64,000 nt of DNA from Hirudo medicinalis (taxonomy: Eukaryota; Annelida; Clitellata; Hirudinida; Hirudinidae): contig MPNW01000181.1 of assembly GCA_011800805.1 (NCBI GenBank), positions 9,743 to 73,742 on the forward strand. Reading direction: 5' to 3'. The position numbers were made by a program, and so were the translations under genes. Of this stretch, positions 1 to 12,751 are shown one piece after another. Under the pieces are notes generated by a model, which saw nothing but the letters and a program-made list of their open reading frames with translations, did no database searches and had not been told where the DNA came from. Numbering within the stretch: position 1 is the stretch's first letter; the number at the start of each line of letters is the position of its first letter.

Positions 1-898
1 CGATTAAATTTCAGAATGTATGTCCACGACATTGCAAAAATACTTTCACCGCAGGTTCGACCGAAGGCATTTTTAATTATAAATTAATTATTAATAATAA
101 TCGCAGGACATTCACAACAAGAAAACACGATGCGTCAAATTATACGGGTATTTGATGTCTTTTACTCCATGCGGACAACATTTTCTTAGTTATTGGGTCG
201 AATAATTGACTTCGATCACTGACATAAACAAGGGTAACAAACATCAAGAAAACATTCTGAAGATTTTGTCTCAGGCTCCCAACATATAAAGTTCAATCCG
301 TCAATGACAAATCTTGCAGATGCATCAAGAGGCATCTTGAAAAGTGTCTTTTATATGTAAATTGGAATTAATAAAATCGCAGGATGTTGGTAGACAGGGA
401 CAATTAATTAATGTAAAACAATTCCATAAAAGCTTTTTTTGTTTAAACAGCGCTTATGCAAAATGCAGTTTAAATTAATAATCAAAATGGCTTCATCGAT
501 CATCATTACTTTTCTATTTACCGCAAACTTATCCTTCACTAGTGTTTCCCGAAATGAAAACTACTTCTAAAATTCACATTTTTTTCTGACATAATTCATG
601 CGAAACCACAAAAGCCATCTTGATACAGTGTTCTTCAATTTCAAGCTGCGTCGATCTAATCCGATTTCATCGTGATATCCTATGCACCGGGGAATGACTC
701 AAAACAGCATAAAAAAATCAAAGATTGTAACAGGATCTTTTTATTCACTATTTAGTATTAATAGTTTACTAGCTTTGTTTTAAATTAAATCCTTATATAA
801 TTCTTCTTTTTTTTCAAATTTGTAATTCTACAATAATTAAAATAACTTTATTGAAAAACGCATAACATACAAGATAACAAAATATCCGATTTTTACTA

Positions 899-957
899 GA
901 ATAATAATAATGTTAATTTATAATGCGCCATTTGCATAGCGTCAGAGGCGCCTAAAT
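899..957 (-). repeat. LINE 3'-end fragment with AAT tail
   Basis: An (AAT)n stretch is followed by a segment ending in GCGCCATTTGCATAGCG and AGGCGCC. The same block recurs at 33.95, 38.26, 49.80 and, more diverged, 62.6 kb, and in coding-strand orientation at 31.94-31.99 kb, where it directly follows a non-LTR retrotransposon ORF end. It is therefore read as the 3' tail of a reverse-oriented LINE copy. Confidence 0.7.
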
Positions 958-1406
958 TTTAAGAAAACTTTTACACTGAAAGAGAGAAAGGCTATAAATC
1001 AAAAACTTCAATTTTCTTTACAAACTAGTTTCGAAACTCAAAGATTCAGAACATTTAAAAAAGATTTAGACGTTAATTTTTTTAATGCACATGGATTTTG
1101 CAAATTGAGATCTTCTCAGAAAACATTTACTGAAGCTAATAATGACTGTTTGACAGATTTCCGTAAAATTTGAAATGCTCGAATTAAAAAATGCGTCTCG
1201 TTTGTTTGTTTTGCACAATATGCAGTGATGGAGAACTTAATTAGATTTTTGCACTTCAAAAAACCCACACCCATAGAACCATATGATACCTAATCTAAAT
1301 CTGAACAGATTCTAAATGCCATTCATGCCATATTAATGATCTAATCTTCGCCTTATCGTTTCCTTTCCAAATTGATGCATAGCCTGAAACACTTTCAATT
1401 TAGAAC

Positions 1407-1661
1407 TCTTGATATTCCATTGATTGCTATCCTTAATACTAAAGCATATTTTGTGCCTCCGTTGCACTGGTTAATTTATAACTAATATTTATGGCTTTCA
1501 ACCATATTTTCACTCAATATAAGTTCGGGCGATNTCTTGATATTCCATTGATTGCTATCCTTAATACTAAAGCATATTTTGTGCCTCCGTTGCACTGGTT
1601 AATTTATAACTAATATTTATGGCTTTCAACCATATTTTCACTCAATATAAGTTCGGGCGAT
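1407..1661. repeat. 127-base direct duplication flanking an N
   Basis: Bases 1407-1533 and 1535-1661 appear identical, separated by one N at 1534. A perfect repeat abutting a single N is what an unresolved contig overlap looks like, so this is more likely an assembly join than a biological tandem repeat. Confidence 0.85.
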
Positions 1662-2555
1662 TGAAACAATAAATTTAACCTTACAAAGAATTCGAGTAAA
1701 TTACAAATGCATCAGAAAAAAGGCCTTGCCATTCTTATCAAACTTAATACAAAAGCATATCAGTTATAATAACATTGGTAGAGATGTAATGATAACAGAT
1801 TTGTGTAAAGGAGACATGTGGAGGGGAGTTTGAATCTGAAAATGGCATCAGATTCATTAACTGGCCAGCTGTGGCAGTCCGTAAAGAGATCAATATTGTG
1901 ATTAGTCTTGATTGTAAAGACAATCGTTTCATAGCGATAGTTGTATTATCATTGTGTCACTAATTATTTTACAAATTGAACTCGATTAGGTCTCAACAAA
2001 AACATTATCTCCGCAGTTTCAACCAAAAATTACCCTGCATTGTAATGTTTTACGGTGACCTTTGTTATCCTTCGTGACATTTACGTCCAATAAAAGAATA
2101 CAAAAACTCTTTGTTTCAATCGTTAATGTGCTCAAGGCAACAATTTAGAGTTTCACGAGATCCTCCAGTAGAACATATTGGTGTAAATATAATTTCTGTG
2201 CATAATTTTTCAATCGAGACATAGGAAAAACCTCGTTTGACGGTGGATGATCTTGTAGCGTTGATTATGTAGCTTTTTTTAAACCGCTTCGCCAGTCAAA
2301 CTCTTTTTTCATCACTGTAATTAATTTTTTTAATTACGTCCGTCAAATTCAGCCAGTTATTTACATGTATTTTCTGTTTTATATTATAGATAATATAATT
2401 AATAAATGTTACTTAAAATTTAATTAACATATGATTTCTCGTTTTTGGGTTTCGCCATGTTGAAAGGCTTTTTTTTCCGTCGAGGATATAGAATTTACTA
2501 TTGCTGATGTTAACCTTCGAGTAGTTTGCCTTTAGCAACCGCAGATGAAGTTTGC
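1662..2555. other. AT-rich stretch, no gene seen
   Basis: No convincing exon, repeat or RNA gene was recognised. The stretch lies downstream of the last identified exon of the minus-strand Ig gene and could be its intron or 3' region. Confidence 0.4.
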
Positions 2556-2559
2556 CGTG

Positions 2560-2790
2560 GTTTAACTCTCAACAACTACAATCTATAGACTGGTTGGTGT
2601 AGATGAATTCTGGAGGAACGAAGGTTGTCAGGGATTTGGCGATGGTGAGTCAGATGGTTGATGTAGGGTGGGCTGGATGTAGCTGGAGTACGATGTATGT
2701 GGTGTAAGGGCAACCAGTGCAGTTGCATCAGGCATTCAGAGCTGATAAGGCTGAGTTTTGAAAAATTATATTAGTATTAAGTGACTATAT
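2560..2790 (-). mobile_element. LINE ORF2 C-terminal fragment
   Basis: Read on the minus strand, the segment encodes a stretch beginning LHWLPLHHIH and continuing with PPYINHLTHHRQIPDNLRSS, with stops and frame breaks around it. This matches the post-reverse-transcriptase end of L2/CR1-like non-LTR elements (LHWLPV...PPYL..LL...LRSS). It is decayed and its ends were not located. The adjacent 2790-2960 stretch has the same richer base composition but was not identified. Confidence 0.6.
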
Positions 2791-4499
2791 TGCAGATGTA
2801 GACAACATGCCAACTCATTCCAAACGTTCTTACTCCAGATTTTGGCAACCTCACTGCATGTGTTGAGTCATCGGGCAGAAGACAGCCGGAATTGGACTTT
2901 ATGGCCTGTCCAATCTGATGTCAATTATGCGATAACTTGAGATGATGGTGATGCTGATGGCATGATGGTACTTTGTGGGACTTTGCATCACGTATTACAG
3001 TGTGTAATTGCTTAAATTAAAGCCTCTTATTTAACTTTTGTTTTAGTTTTTTTGCTATAGGAAGTTGAAGAACGGTTTTCGGTTGGTGAAATGCTTTGAC
3101 ATATATTATTATTCTATGCTGTTTGCAAAAGCGCTAAACATTTGGTAAAATTTCACAAATAGACTAAGCATTAACTTGTAGATAAAGGTACCTAATTATC
3201 TCTCCATAGTTTTGATAAAACTTTGAGTAATCGTATTTCCATTTCCTTAATCAAACAATTAAGTAAATTAATAAGTTCCTCGTAGTTTCTCTCAAATGCA
3301 AACAATTTTCATCCTGACGGTGTTACCACTCGCAGAAAACAGATGGAACATTCACACGTTCGCAAGACAAAACAAAAAGAGAAGAATGCGAAATCTCAAT
3401 GAAGAAATGAAGAATCTCAATGCTAAATAAAAATAAGCCAAACAACATAAAAAAGATGACACGAAACACATAGTTAAGCTGAAACGTTATTATGTTCCTA
3501 GATTCTTCTTTTTTTTTATATTAGTAATAACAAAAATAAGGTTTTGCAAATTAGTCCTAATAATAAATGTTTCAATAAGTTTAAAAAATAAAAACTTTTG
3601 GTGCGGAGAGTTTTTCATCGAAAATCTGGCAATTTTTAGAGCAATTCCACGACGTTTTATGTCAGAAGGAAACACATTCGCGAGATTTATCGGTCCCAGA
3701 GGGTATCTTCATCTTCATATCATCATCACCATACCTATGCTCCTTTTGAACTGTTACACCTAATTATTTATTTATATTATTTATTTTTTTATATAGAAAA
3801 ATCTATGCTTGAGGTACTTGTGTCAAGGCTGCTGATGACTATCGGACTTGAATGGTTCCAAATGATTCCGACTCGCATCTCATTTTGCGCGCATAGCTTG
3901 CGAATGGTGCTCAAATTTCCAACAGAAATCCACAGCAAATTCATTAAAATAAGCAATCTTTTAATTTATTTAATGTCAATTTTGAACGGGCAGTTCTGCA
4001 CATAATCCTCACAAGCTCACCATGTTCTTTAGAAAGTAATCGCCAACCCCTTGGGCTTTAGTTTGGTTCGACTACATTAAATATCTTTAAAATAAATAGT
4101 TTAGCCATTTAATAAAAGATTCCGGAATGCATAATGTTGGATTTTGGTCTATCGAGATGTGTTTATCCAGAAAACGCAATAGAAATGATGATCGATGATG
4201 AAGCTGATGATGGAGCTTCTATGAATGATGATGATAATGAGTTGGTATGAATGGGTCTAGTAGTTGTAGTTATGATGATGAATGATGTAGTAGTAATGAA
4301 GGCGAAAGATACCGAGCTCTTTTCCGCATTACTGGATAACACGCTGTCGAGATTATAATGATTGACGTTGATAAATCTTGTAACGAGGCTGGTTCTATAA
4401 AAAGGAAGTAGAAATTGCTTGTGTGTTCCGTAGAGAATGTTAAGACTGCGGAGTGATAATTATGATGATAATTAAACAGCACCATAATTACCAACACTC

Positions 4500-4518
4500 G
4501 GGTTAGGGTTAGGGTTAG
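4500..4518 (+). repeat. Telomere-like TTAGGG block
   Basis: Three consecutive TTAGGG-type units in one frame. Similar short blocks lie at 7226-7246 (complement) and 19883-19908. They are interstitial, not a chromosome end. Confidence 0.8.
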
Positions 4519-5986
4519 ATTTCTTCAAGAAATCCTGTCTTCCGCTACATTTAATAGCTCAAGTGAAATACATTTTTTATGACACTACCGTTCATCACTT
4601 TATACTTATGTCAAATGCAAACCTACAAAAGCGAGCAATGAATAAATTTGATGTAAAGTGTTATAAACTGACTTCCAATCTTTGTAGATGACCTGGAAAC
4701 TGTGACTAGCAGCGGCATATAAGTCAAAGATATAAATAAATATTAATAAAATTACGATAAAAGTAACAACTCAATTTCGTAATAATTGAACATATCTGCG
4801 GTTAAGTCATCTGATAAGTTTATGGATATGATGCATTGAAAAAGTGATGTGTTTGCAATCTGTATCGAAAGTTGAGGTCGCCTCTCCAGGGAAATATAAG
4901 ATAATGAACGGAAGTGTTGTAAAAAATGTACTTGACTTGAGTTATCAAACATAAATCACATTACCACTGTTGCTCCCAAAGCATTGCTTTAGTATGTAAT
5001 CCTAACCATACCCAGATAAAGATGGGAACTAAACTAAACTCTGTAAGTAAATCAAAATTGTCAATAAACAGAAATGAATAAAACCTAAATAATCAAAATA
5101 TCAGTTATGAGTCGTCAACTAAAGGTCCACCAGTCAGGTTTTTAACGAAAGAAGCTCATTTCGTCCTTATATTGCACCCTCTCACCAAAGAAACAAAAAG
5201 CAATAACAAAGATTCTAAACGAGGATTTTCTTTAGGACATGCAACTGCTAAAGAGTTAAACACCTTTGTTTTTTATTTAAAAAAATTGTTAAATGAGTGA
5301 ATTAGAGTAAGTGCTACCTGTCTGATCTGAAGTAGAATTTTACCCCACTTTATTTTAAAAGTAATTGGAGTATATTTCATCAAAGATTAGATCAGTTATT
5401 ACTTTAAAAATCTCCGTTAGGTCAATAAGTCTTTAAAACCCGAATGTTTCTTATTTAAATATAACAATTTAATTTATTTCCATCGCAGTAGAAAGCATAT
5501 CAACTAACAAAGAAGTCTTTGCAATATCAAATTAAATATCATTCTAAAGTCTGTTCAAAGAGTTTTGATTGTTTACAATGGTGGACGTCAGGAATTTTGC
5601 TTGGGAAAAAATGTATCTACATATATAAATTTATATCATATATATCTGTACGTATATCATATTACTTAGTTATAAATATTTATATATTATATATAAATTA
5701 TATTGTTTAAAAAAATTTAAATTTAATCAAATGTTGCCAAACCTCATCACAAAACAGAACAACCTAGCATAATTAGTTTGACAAATAAATTCTCACATGA
5801 AATATTCTGCTTCAACCCCACCAACACCGGGTAAAAGAGCCAGTTTTTTTGTGTTTTTTTTTGTAAAGTATAGGTTAGAATAAAATAATCAAGTACTTAA
5901 AATGTATTTATATATTAAAATATATATTTGTATATTCTATGTAGAAGTAGGTAGAAGCAGAATAAATTTATAACTTTATGGCTCAC

Positions 5987-8900
5987 CAAAAATTGTGAGG
6001 GAAAAGCGATATCTTGACGAGTGCGAAGAATAGGAAACCTCGACCTTTCCAGCTGAAAAAAACGGCTCGTTGATGGAGCTCATCACGTTCACCTGGCATT
6101 CTTCTGTCAGTTGTTGTTTCTTCCAGGTAACTGGAAAGAGGAAGAGGTCGTACTCATCGGCGTGGAAATTACATTCTAGGGTTATTTGGCTTCCAGGAGG
6201 TTGGAGGTAAACGTGTCCATCTGAAGTCATCGAGACATAAAGAGCTGGAAAAATTTTAAAAACTAAAATCAATTAGTAAAAACATAATAATGTTTTGTCC
6301 AGATGAAAGAACGAGAGGACATGACTTAAAATTGTTACGCAGTGGCTCACAGGGATTACAAAAATTTTTTTTAATAATATGGGGTTGTGCACGGTCGGTG
6401 CTCCCTCCCAGAAGAAGTGGTGAAAGCACAAAACATATCTACCATTAAATTTCTTGTAGAGAATTTTTATGGTGACATGGTTTATGACATTTGATGTAGT
6501 AGATAGATTGCTGTTTTGTTGCTTTGCTTTTTTTTTTTTGCTTGCTTTACATATTGTTCATTGTGTGATCAGGGGTTCGTCCGTGCCGGTGATTAATAGT
6601 AATAATAATGATAACATAATGGTACAAATAGATATGAAATAAATGCATGGTGTTATTTTTTTTAGATTTTGATTAGTGATTACAGAATATTGAAGAAGCT
6701 AAATCAAAAGACGATTTGTTAATGTACCGGTGAGATTGGTCGTATTGTTTCACTCATTTAGAGACTTGATGAAGAGTTGCCATTTCTGTAGCTCTGAGCC
6801 AAATTTAAAAATAAGTTTGAAGCTAAAGTGTATTAGTTTCGTGCAAGACATGAAAAATAGTTTTAAATTCTCTTTGATACTTGAAAAAATCAAAAATCAA
6901 AACAGGACAAAAAATTTCAGTTATTATTTAAGTAATTTCACATAAAAAAAAATAATGTGTTATGATTTAATATTTTATGGTCCATTTTTCATTCTGCAAA
7001 ACTTTGCAGGATATGTGAGTTTTAAATTAATTTCGCCTTAGAAAGAGGAACTTGGCTAATGCGATTAGCTGTCTATTTATGGCCTTACTCGAAGTACAAT
7101 AGAGTCATAAATGATTATGAAAACTTAGAGCCGGGGAATATTTTCTTGCTTCCTCGAACACCTCTTGTGTTTGTGGTTATGGTGAGCATCTTTAAAGTTT
7201 TGTAAGAAGCAAAATTATTATTTGGCCTAACCCTAACCCTAACCCTGCTACATAATGCAGGTTGCGAGGACGCAGGAGCTTGAACTTTTTGCAGCCCTGG
7301 TTACTATCGCAAAGGAGCTTGGGGTTTGAACTTTGGTTGTATTTCTGCTTCTTCGGCAGGTATCAATGACTTTATATTTATTTATTTATTTATTTTATTA
7401 AAGTCCGTTGCATAACTAAGATGATTTGGACTTTATCAATGACTTAAAATACCAGCGCTATGCAAGGTTTCATTTTTAGCGATTAGACGTGTGAAATAGT
7501 GGGATACTCTTTCCGATATGTCTAATCAATATTTTACGAAAATTACCAGCTTTTCTGAAGTACCGCTCCTTCGAAAACATTTTTTCGTCAGCCGGTGGAT
7601 CTCTCATCTTCAAATTTGCTTTGCAAATTGCTTCGGGTTCATAACAAAAATTGCTCTTATTTGGGCTTGATTTAATATTGTGTCATTTATATCTGGAACT
7701 TTTGAAGTCCTGATCATGTTTGATTATTAAAATTATTTATTAAATTTAACATTTTAGTTTATTTATTCTTTTTAACAACAATAATATTAATAATAATAAC
7801 AATAAAAACAATATTCATAATAATAAGCGATTAGTACGATGTCTAATATGGGCATCATAGACGCTTCATATTAATTAATAGCGGTAGCAGCTGATATAAA
7901 GAGACCAATATTTGCAATTGTGTAAATTTCTTCACGAAATTTTTAAAAACTGATTTGTTTCCTGCATCATTAAAACTTGCGGACGACAATGTTTCCTCCA
8001 TCATATTCTTTTATCTGCAAATTTTTCGTATTTTGTTTGATTCTCTACCAAATGTTTTGCGAACGTGCTGTGAGATCGTCTCTTGTAATGAGAAACGACC
8101 AGGTTGTCCATAAAGAGAATTTACAACGGAGCCGTGAATAGGTGTGAACGATGTTTGGATTTGGACTTTGGAAATTCGGAGCGCTAAATTATTTCATGTG
8201 ATAATGGAAACCAAGACGTGCTGAGGAGAGGAGAACAAAATAAAACAATGGCTGAATAGAGTGATGGACCAATGGGCAATTACATGGATATAAATTAGTT
8301 GACGAATAAAGCTGGATAAATGGAAATAAGCGATTTGATCCATCCACTATTAACACTAAAATGTGAAGAGAATCTAATGTAACTCCTTTGAATTAAATGT
8401 TGAAACTCACAAGATTATTCTCACAACACTAATGCCAGTTTTACAAATTTGTCTTGAAACATAAGTAATTAATTCATTGGTGACAGTCTTTAAAACAAAG
8501 CCTATTAAATGTATCACAATTTTTGACGGTCATATTTCACAAATCTACAAATAAAAACACTAGTAACGGCAAAACCAATTTACGTTGATAATATATTCAA
8601 CTTATTAAAAATTGAATAACAAATATTACCCCTAGATCTCAGTTGAATAATCCGTAATATGTCATCGCCATCACCATTATTATTATGGTTGGCCGAGTGG
8701 GTTACGTTCCAGCATACGGCGGTTAATGGCAACAGTCGCAATGTGTTCGAAACCCAGCCTGCACTGACTCAAGCGCCCTTGGGAATGAGCGCTAAATAAA
8801 TGGTTAACAAAAAGCTCCTCTGACGATATGCATATGGCGCTATATAAATGAACCACATTTACATCATCAACAAATGAGAAATGTTTTTCATAAATAATCA

Positions 8901-11900
8901 TTTGCTTCATTTAACAGATCAAACTTGAGATGCCAATCTTCTTTTCTTCAGATTATTTTCTTTAGTTCGGCAAGGAAAATGTCGCAATATAGCATAAGGA
9001 AAGATTACAAAATAAGATACCGAAATGAGTGAAATACAATATTGAATATATGTAAAATATTCGATTGTCAATAATATAGATTATTTTATTTTAAAAGATT
9101 CAACATGTTATGAAGCAGCTTTGAATACATAACACTGCTGCTAGCCGAATTCGTACCATTCCTTAAGAGAATTGCGCTCCTCACAATTATGGCTTTATGA
9201 TTAGATTAAGTCTCAAGCAAGACATACGATGATGTCTGATGAAAATTGAGATCTCTGTACTGGATGTATGGCTTGGGATCTCTAAAAATTATTATTTTAT
9301 CAGTATGAGTACTGAAATAAGTAGAATACTAGATTCCATGAATACTGGTTGGTCACAGCAAACCATTAATAGGTTTATTTTCATTAAGATGGTCATTTTG
9401 GGAATAAAATAATTTCTTAAGAATTTGAAAATATTGATTTGCATATTTAATTATTGTTTTAAGTTATCGTTAAGATAACAATTATATCTTAAACCTTAAT
9501 CTAATTATATCTTAACGATAACCACACCAAGTAACTGGCATTAAATGTACTCGATGTATGATTGTATAAGTAATTATTCGACTAATATTACGAATAATAT
9601 TTATATTCAGATTTCTTTGTTCGTCTTGTGGACATCATTCTTATTTTAATTAATTACCTTAATGGGTAATTGTAATGTCTCTGATTTTCCGAAAGGCCTC
9701 AAAGCGGAAACCAAGAAAATCTTTGAACATAACATAAAATTTTAGACTGATTACTTTCTTGTTAATGATAGATTCGATTCGAAAATCGGTTTGTATTTCT
9801 GTGACTAATACTCAAATCACTAAATAAAAAATATTCATTAATTTTCAATTATTAATTGATCAAAAATTTCTTTGAGGTCTGATTTATGAAAATTTCACAA
9901 AGTTTCACCAGGTCAATTCATCACCCCGCACAAATTACACTTCCAAAAACACCAAAGTAATTCCTTACATTCTTTTTCAAATTTGGTTTCAAATTTGCTT
10001 ATAATTTTTTTATCATTTGTTTGCATATATTCATTACTTTCGTTAATGTCACTGGCTTCCAATATGTTTTTCAAAGGAGATTACTATTAGTTTTTTCGAA
10101 TAGGGTTAGGCTCAGGGTCTTTAAATAGTTTTTTTTTTCGACGAAACCATACCCCTATGATCTGCAGATCCACAGTTTGAATCTCCCAAGAACAAACGAC
10201 TTATCTAGACACGTAACATCGCGTGATAGAAAATCGCCTAAGCAGGAATTGCTACTCAAGAATTTCTTAACTAGCCAGTTATCCTAATTAAGCCCTCAGA
10301 GAATTAAAAATCCTCATAATTATACAATATAATGTTACAAAACTAAAGCATTTATTTACGTATATTAGCGTATTTGTTCTTTATGTTAATTTATAATTAT
10401 ATTCGAGTCGGTGTGTAAAGTGTCATGCCTATTACTTAAATTGCAAAACATTAATCATCCTTAGCTGTCTAATTATGAAGGCTTGGAGACATGCGATTCT
10501 TCATGACATCAGGTGTTGGGTCGCTTTAAGGCATCTTTCTAAAGTGTTCCACCTACCTTATTCCATCGCATTTGATACTTTCTTTTTCTTCTCACAATTA
10601 AAAGTAAATATCTCTTTACATCTTTACCACACATAACCACTTTATACTTCAATGGATGTCTCAGAACTTGGACAACCGCAGATATACTGATCTAATGATT
10701 ATTTCATGTGATCCGAATTTGCTGAATGATGGAACAACAGCTAAATTACTTTACTGGTCAGATTTTTCAGATAGCTGACATACAAAGAGTTGTTGAACAT
10801 CAATTGCGCTTTCATGATCTCTTTCCTGTGTGCAACAGCTTTTGGTATTGAGCTGTATAGATAGTTGTGGATAATTACAAACTATGTTCTGTTGCATCAA
10901 TCACCTTTTCTCATTTCCACTAAGAGCAGCAAAATTCTCGTAATTAAACAGAGAGGTACCTAGGAGCAACATGCGCTCTACCTATGTGGCATGCAGTCCC
11001 GTTTGGTCTGTCCGAGAATCTCATTTTCAAAGCTCGAGGTTGGTCAATAAAGCAAAAAAACATTTTGAAACTTTTTAGTGCTCCTAGAAGGTTTTTAATT
11101 TTTAATGGACAAGTTTATGCCACTTGCTAAGACTTCCAGAATTTTGTAAGTTTTAAAACCATTCTGCACCGGTTCGTAAGCCAACTGTAATTAAGCCTGT
11201 AACATGTATGCCATCATTATAATCGTTTTTACAATTTACTACATGGCAGGTTCAAAAACACGGAATCAATAAAGCAAAGTCTACCGGGCCATTAAGCATT
11301 CTCGACCAACCTTCCAGCTATCGGCCAGAACAAAGCCGCTACGCTCGAGCGACTGTCAAATGATTCGTAACGGGTTAGTGAGTGACTCTTACGTGATACT
11401 ACTTTACTAAGGAAGGAGTAATGAGAGTAGGGCCATACTGGAGATTTAATCGTAAGCGATGGGTAACTTATATTACTAACTGTTACTACGATTAATAACA
11501 AAAACCAAAGTTTCACCTAACAGTATTATTATATATGTAATATTGTTTAAATAATAATATATATTATAATATAATATATTATTACATAACATTGATTATG
11601 TAATATGTGCAAATGTTCAACGAAGAAAATCCTAACCCTATCATATATTTCAAGGTTCTTTACCATTCATTTTTTTCCCTTGGCTTGCTTACTATTGAAA
11701 GTTTTGTACTTAAGATGTGTTCCTCATAATTTTTAAAATCTGTGAAAAGTCCAGAGACGTCGTTTGGAATGCAGCACCGATGAAACATTCCTGTCGGGAC
11801 TGATGACCAGAACTGTGTCCAGTTCAGAGAATGAACTGGCTTAGTATCTGGAACAGTTAACTGACGCTGTGGATGTATTCACACACTGGGGACCGAACCG

Positions 11901-12751
11901 GCAAAAATTTCCAAAAATGGCACAACTTGTCAAAAAAATAATGGCAATACCAGCAACTAGCACGCCAAGTATTCTCAACGTGTGGTGCTTTGTTAATTGT
12001 CGGACGTTGAAAGAATGAACACATCAACACTCGAGATGCTTATTTTTCTAAAATATATGTGAAATATTTCAAAATAAATGATGCATTTTTTGCACATTGT
12101 ACTCTGTTGTATTTCATTGCGAATTTCACAGTATGTCGTTTCAAGAACCCGAACTGATCAGAATAGAAGCGAACCCATGTCTGCTAAGAACCCGAACCGA
12201 ACTAGAACACAAAATTTTGAGTTCTTCCCCATTTCTAGTAAATTTACTGTATACGATGTAATGCGTTTTAAAAGATTGCAATAATATGTAATTATTAAAG
12301 TCTGCACGTCATTCTATTTCTTTTGTCTAAGTAATTTTTTTAATTTTTCTATATTTCGCAGGATGTGACAATTCACATGGTATTGAGTCACAATTCATGA
12401 AGTTCAAATTAATTCAAATTAATTTTTATTTAGAATTAAGACAAATTAAACGAATTCCTAATTATTCTTCAACTCAAATTGCGGAAGTCATTCTTGGCAT
12501 TATTATTTTTAAATTTTTAAAATTGAAATAGGTAATGAATTGGAGCAAATCTAAGTCAACTTTCACCTATTCAAAGCATATTAACATCATTATTTTTGTC
12601 CTTACTTTCGCAAATTAACGGATGTTAACTTGATAATTACTTGACGACGTAATTATAACTAAAACGTGAAGCACTAAGTAACATTGCTGCAATTCTCACC
12701 TTGGGTACAGCAGCTGAAGCCGTGCATGAGCAGAATCCCAATCAGCGCCAT
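5987..12751 (-). CDS. Ig-superfamily secreted or membrane protein, 5' exons only
   Basis: Exon 1 (12751 down to 12700) starts with ATG and encodes a short hydrophobic leader, MALIGILLMHGFSCCTQ, then a phase-1 GTGAGA donor. Exon 2 (6244 down to 5987, 258 nt) has a polypyrimidine-CAG acceptor, phase 1 at both ends, and a GTGAGC donor. It encodes an Ig V/I-like half-domain: PGSQITLECNF (strand B cysteine), FPVTWKKQ (strand C Trp) and YRFSLTIFG (strand E). The strand F cysteine is absent, so the fold must be completed by another exon not recognised below position 5987. The leader and half-domain being joined by an intron of about 6.5 kb is inferred from matching phases only. Phase 1-1 Ig exons after a signal exon are typical of Ig receptors and adhesion proteins. 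Ligand and membrane anchoring cannot be judged. Confidence 0.6.
6300..6515 (+). mobile_element. LINE ORF2 C-terminal remnant
   Basis: The plus strand encodes TRGHDLKLL and then LPEEVVKAQNISTIKF, followed by a stop. These match the end of non-LTR ORF2 proteins of the TRGHxLKL...WNSLPxxVVxAxSxNxFK type. A frame change separates the two parts, and a TAA-rich tail follows near 6600. It lies in the presumed first intron of the Ig gene. Confidence 0.65.
7226..7246 (-). repeat. Telomere-like CCCTAA block
   Basis: Three CCCTAA units, the complement of TTAGGG, in intronic or intergenic DNA. Confidence 0.8.
8687..8875 (+). mobile_element. tRNA-derived SINE copy
   Basis: The head has tRNA-like promoter boxes: TTGGCCGAGTGGG near 8689 (A-box-like) and GTTCGAAACCC near 8737 (B box). 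The body carries GAGCGCTAAATAAATGG and the tail GCTCCTCTGACGATATGC followed by GGCGCTATATAAATGAACC. Related copies lie at 29195-29365, 19825-20010, 37815-37900 and 13375-13440 in the opposite orientation. The tail resembles the 3' end of the LINE family in this window. Confidence 0.75.
11770..12062 (+). pseudogene. hAT transposase C-terminal remnant
   Basis: The plus-strand frame reads CSTDETFLSG..., then after a stop YLEQLTDAVDVFTHW and KFPKMAQLVKKIMAIPATS, and in another frame STLEMLIFLKYM and a stop. This follows the hAT/ZBED dimerisation region (YPxLxxLAxxxLxIPATSAxSERVFS ... VExLxFLxxN). The usual SERVFS segment is degraded and there is at least one stop and one frameshift, so it is a fossil. 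Terminal repeats were not found. Confidence 0.7.

Noticed and set aside
11292..11516. Minus-strand frame resembling a 74-residue secreted peptide with a hydrophobic start (KLWFLLLIVVTVS)
   Set aside because: The first codon is GTG, not ATG; no upstream leader or conserved cleavage pattern was seen, and the rest has no domain.
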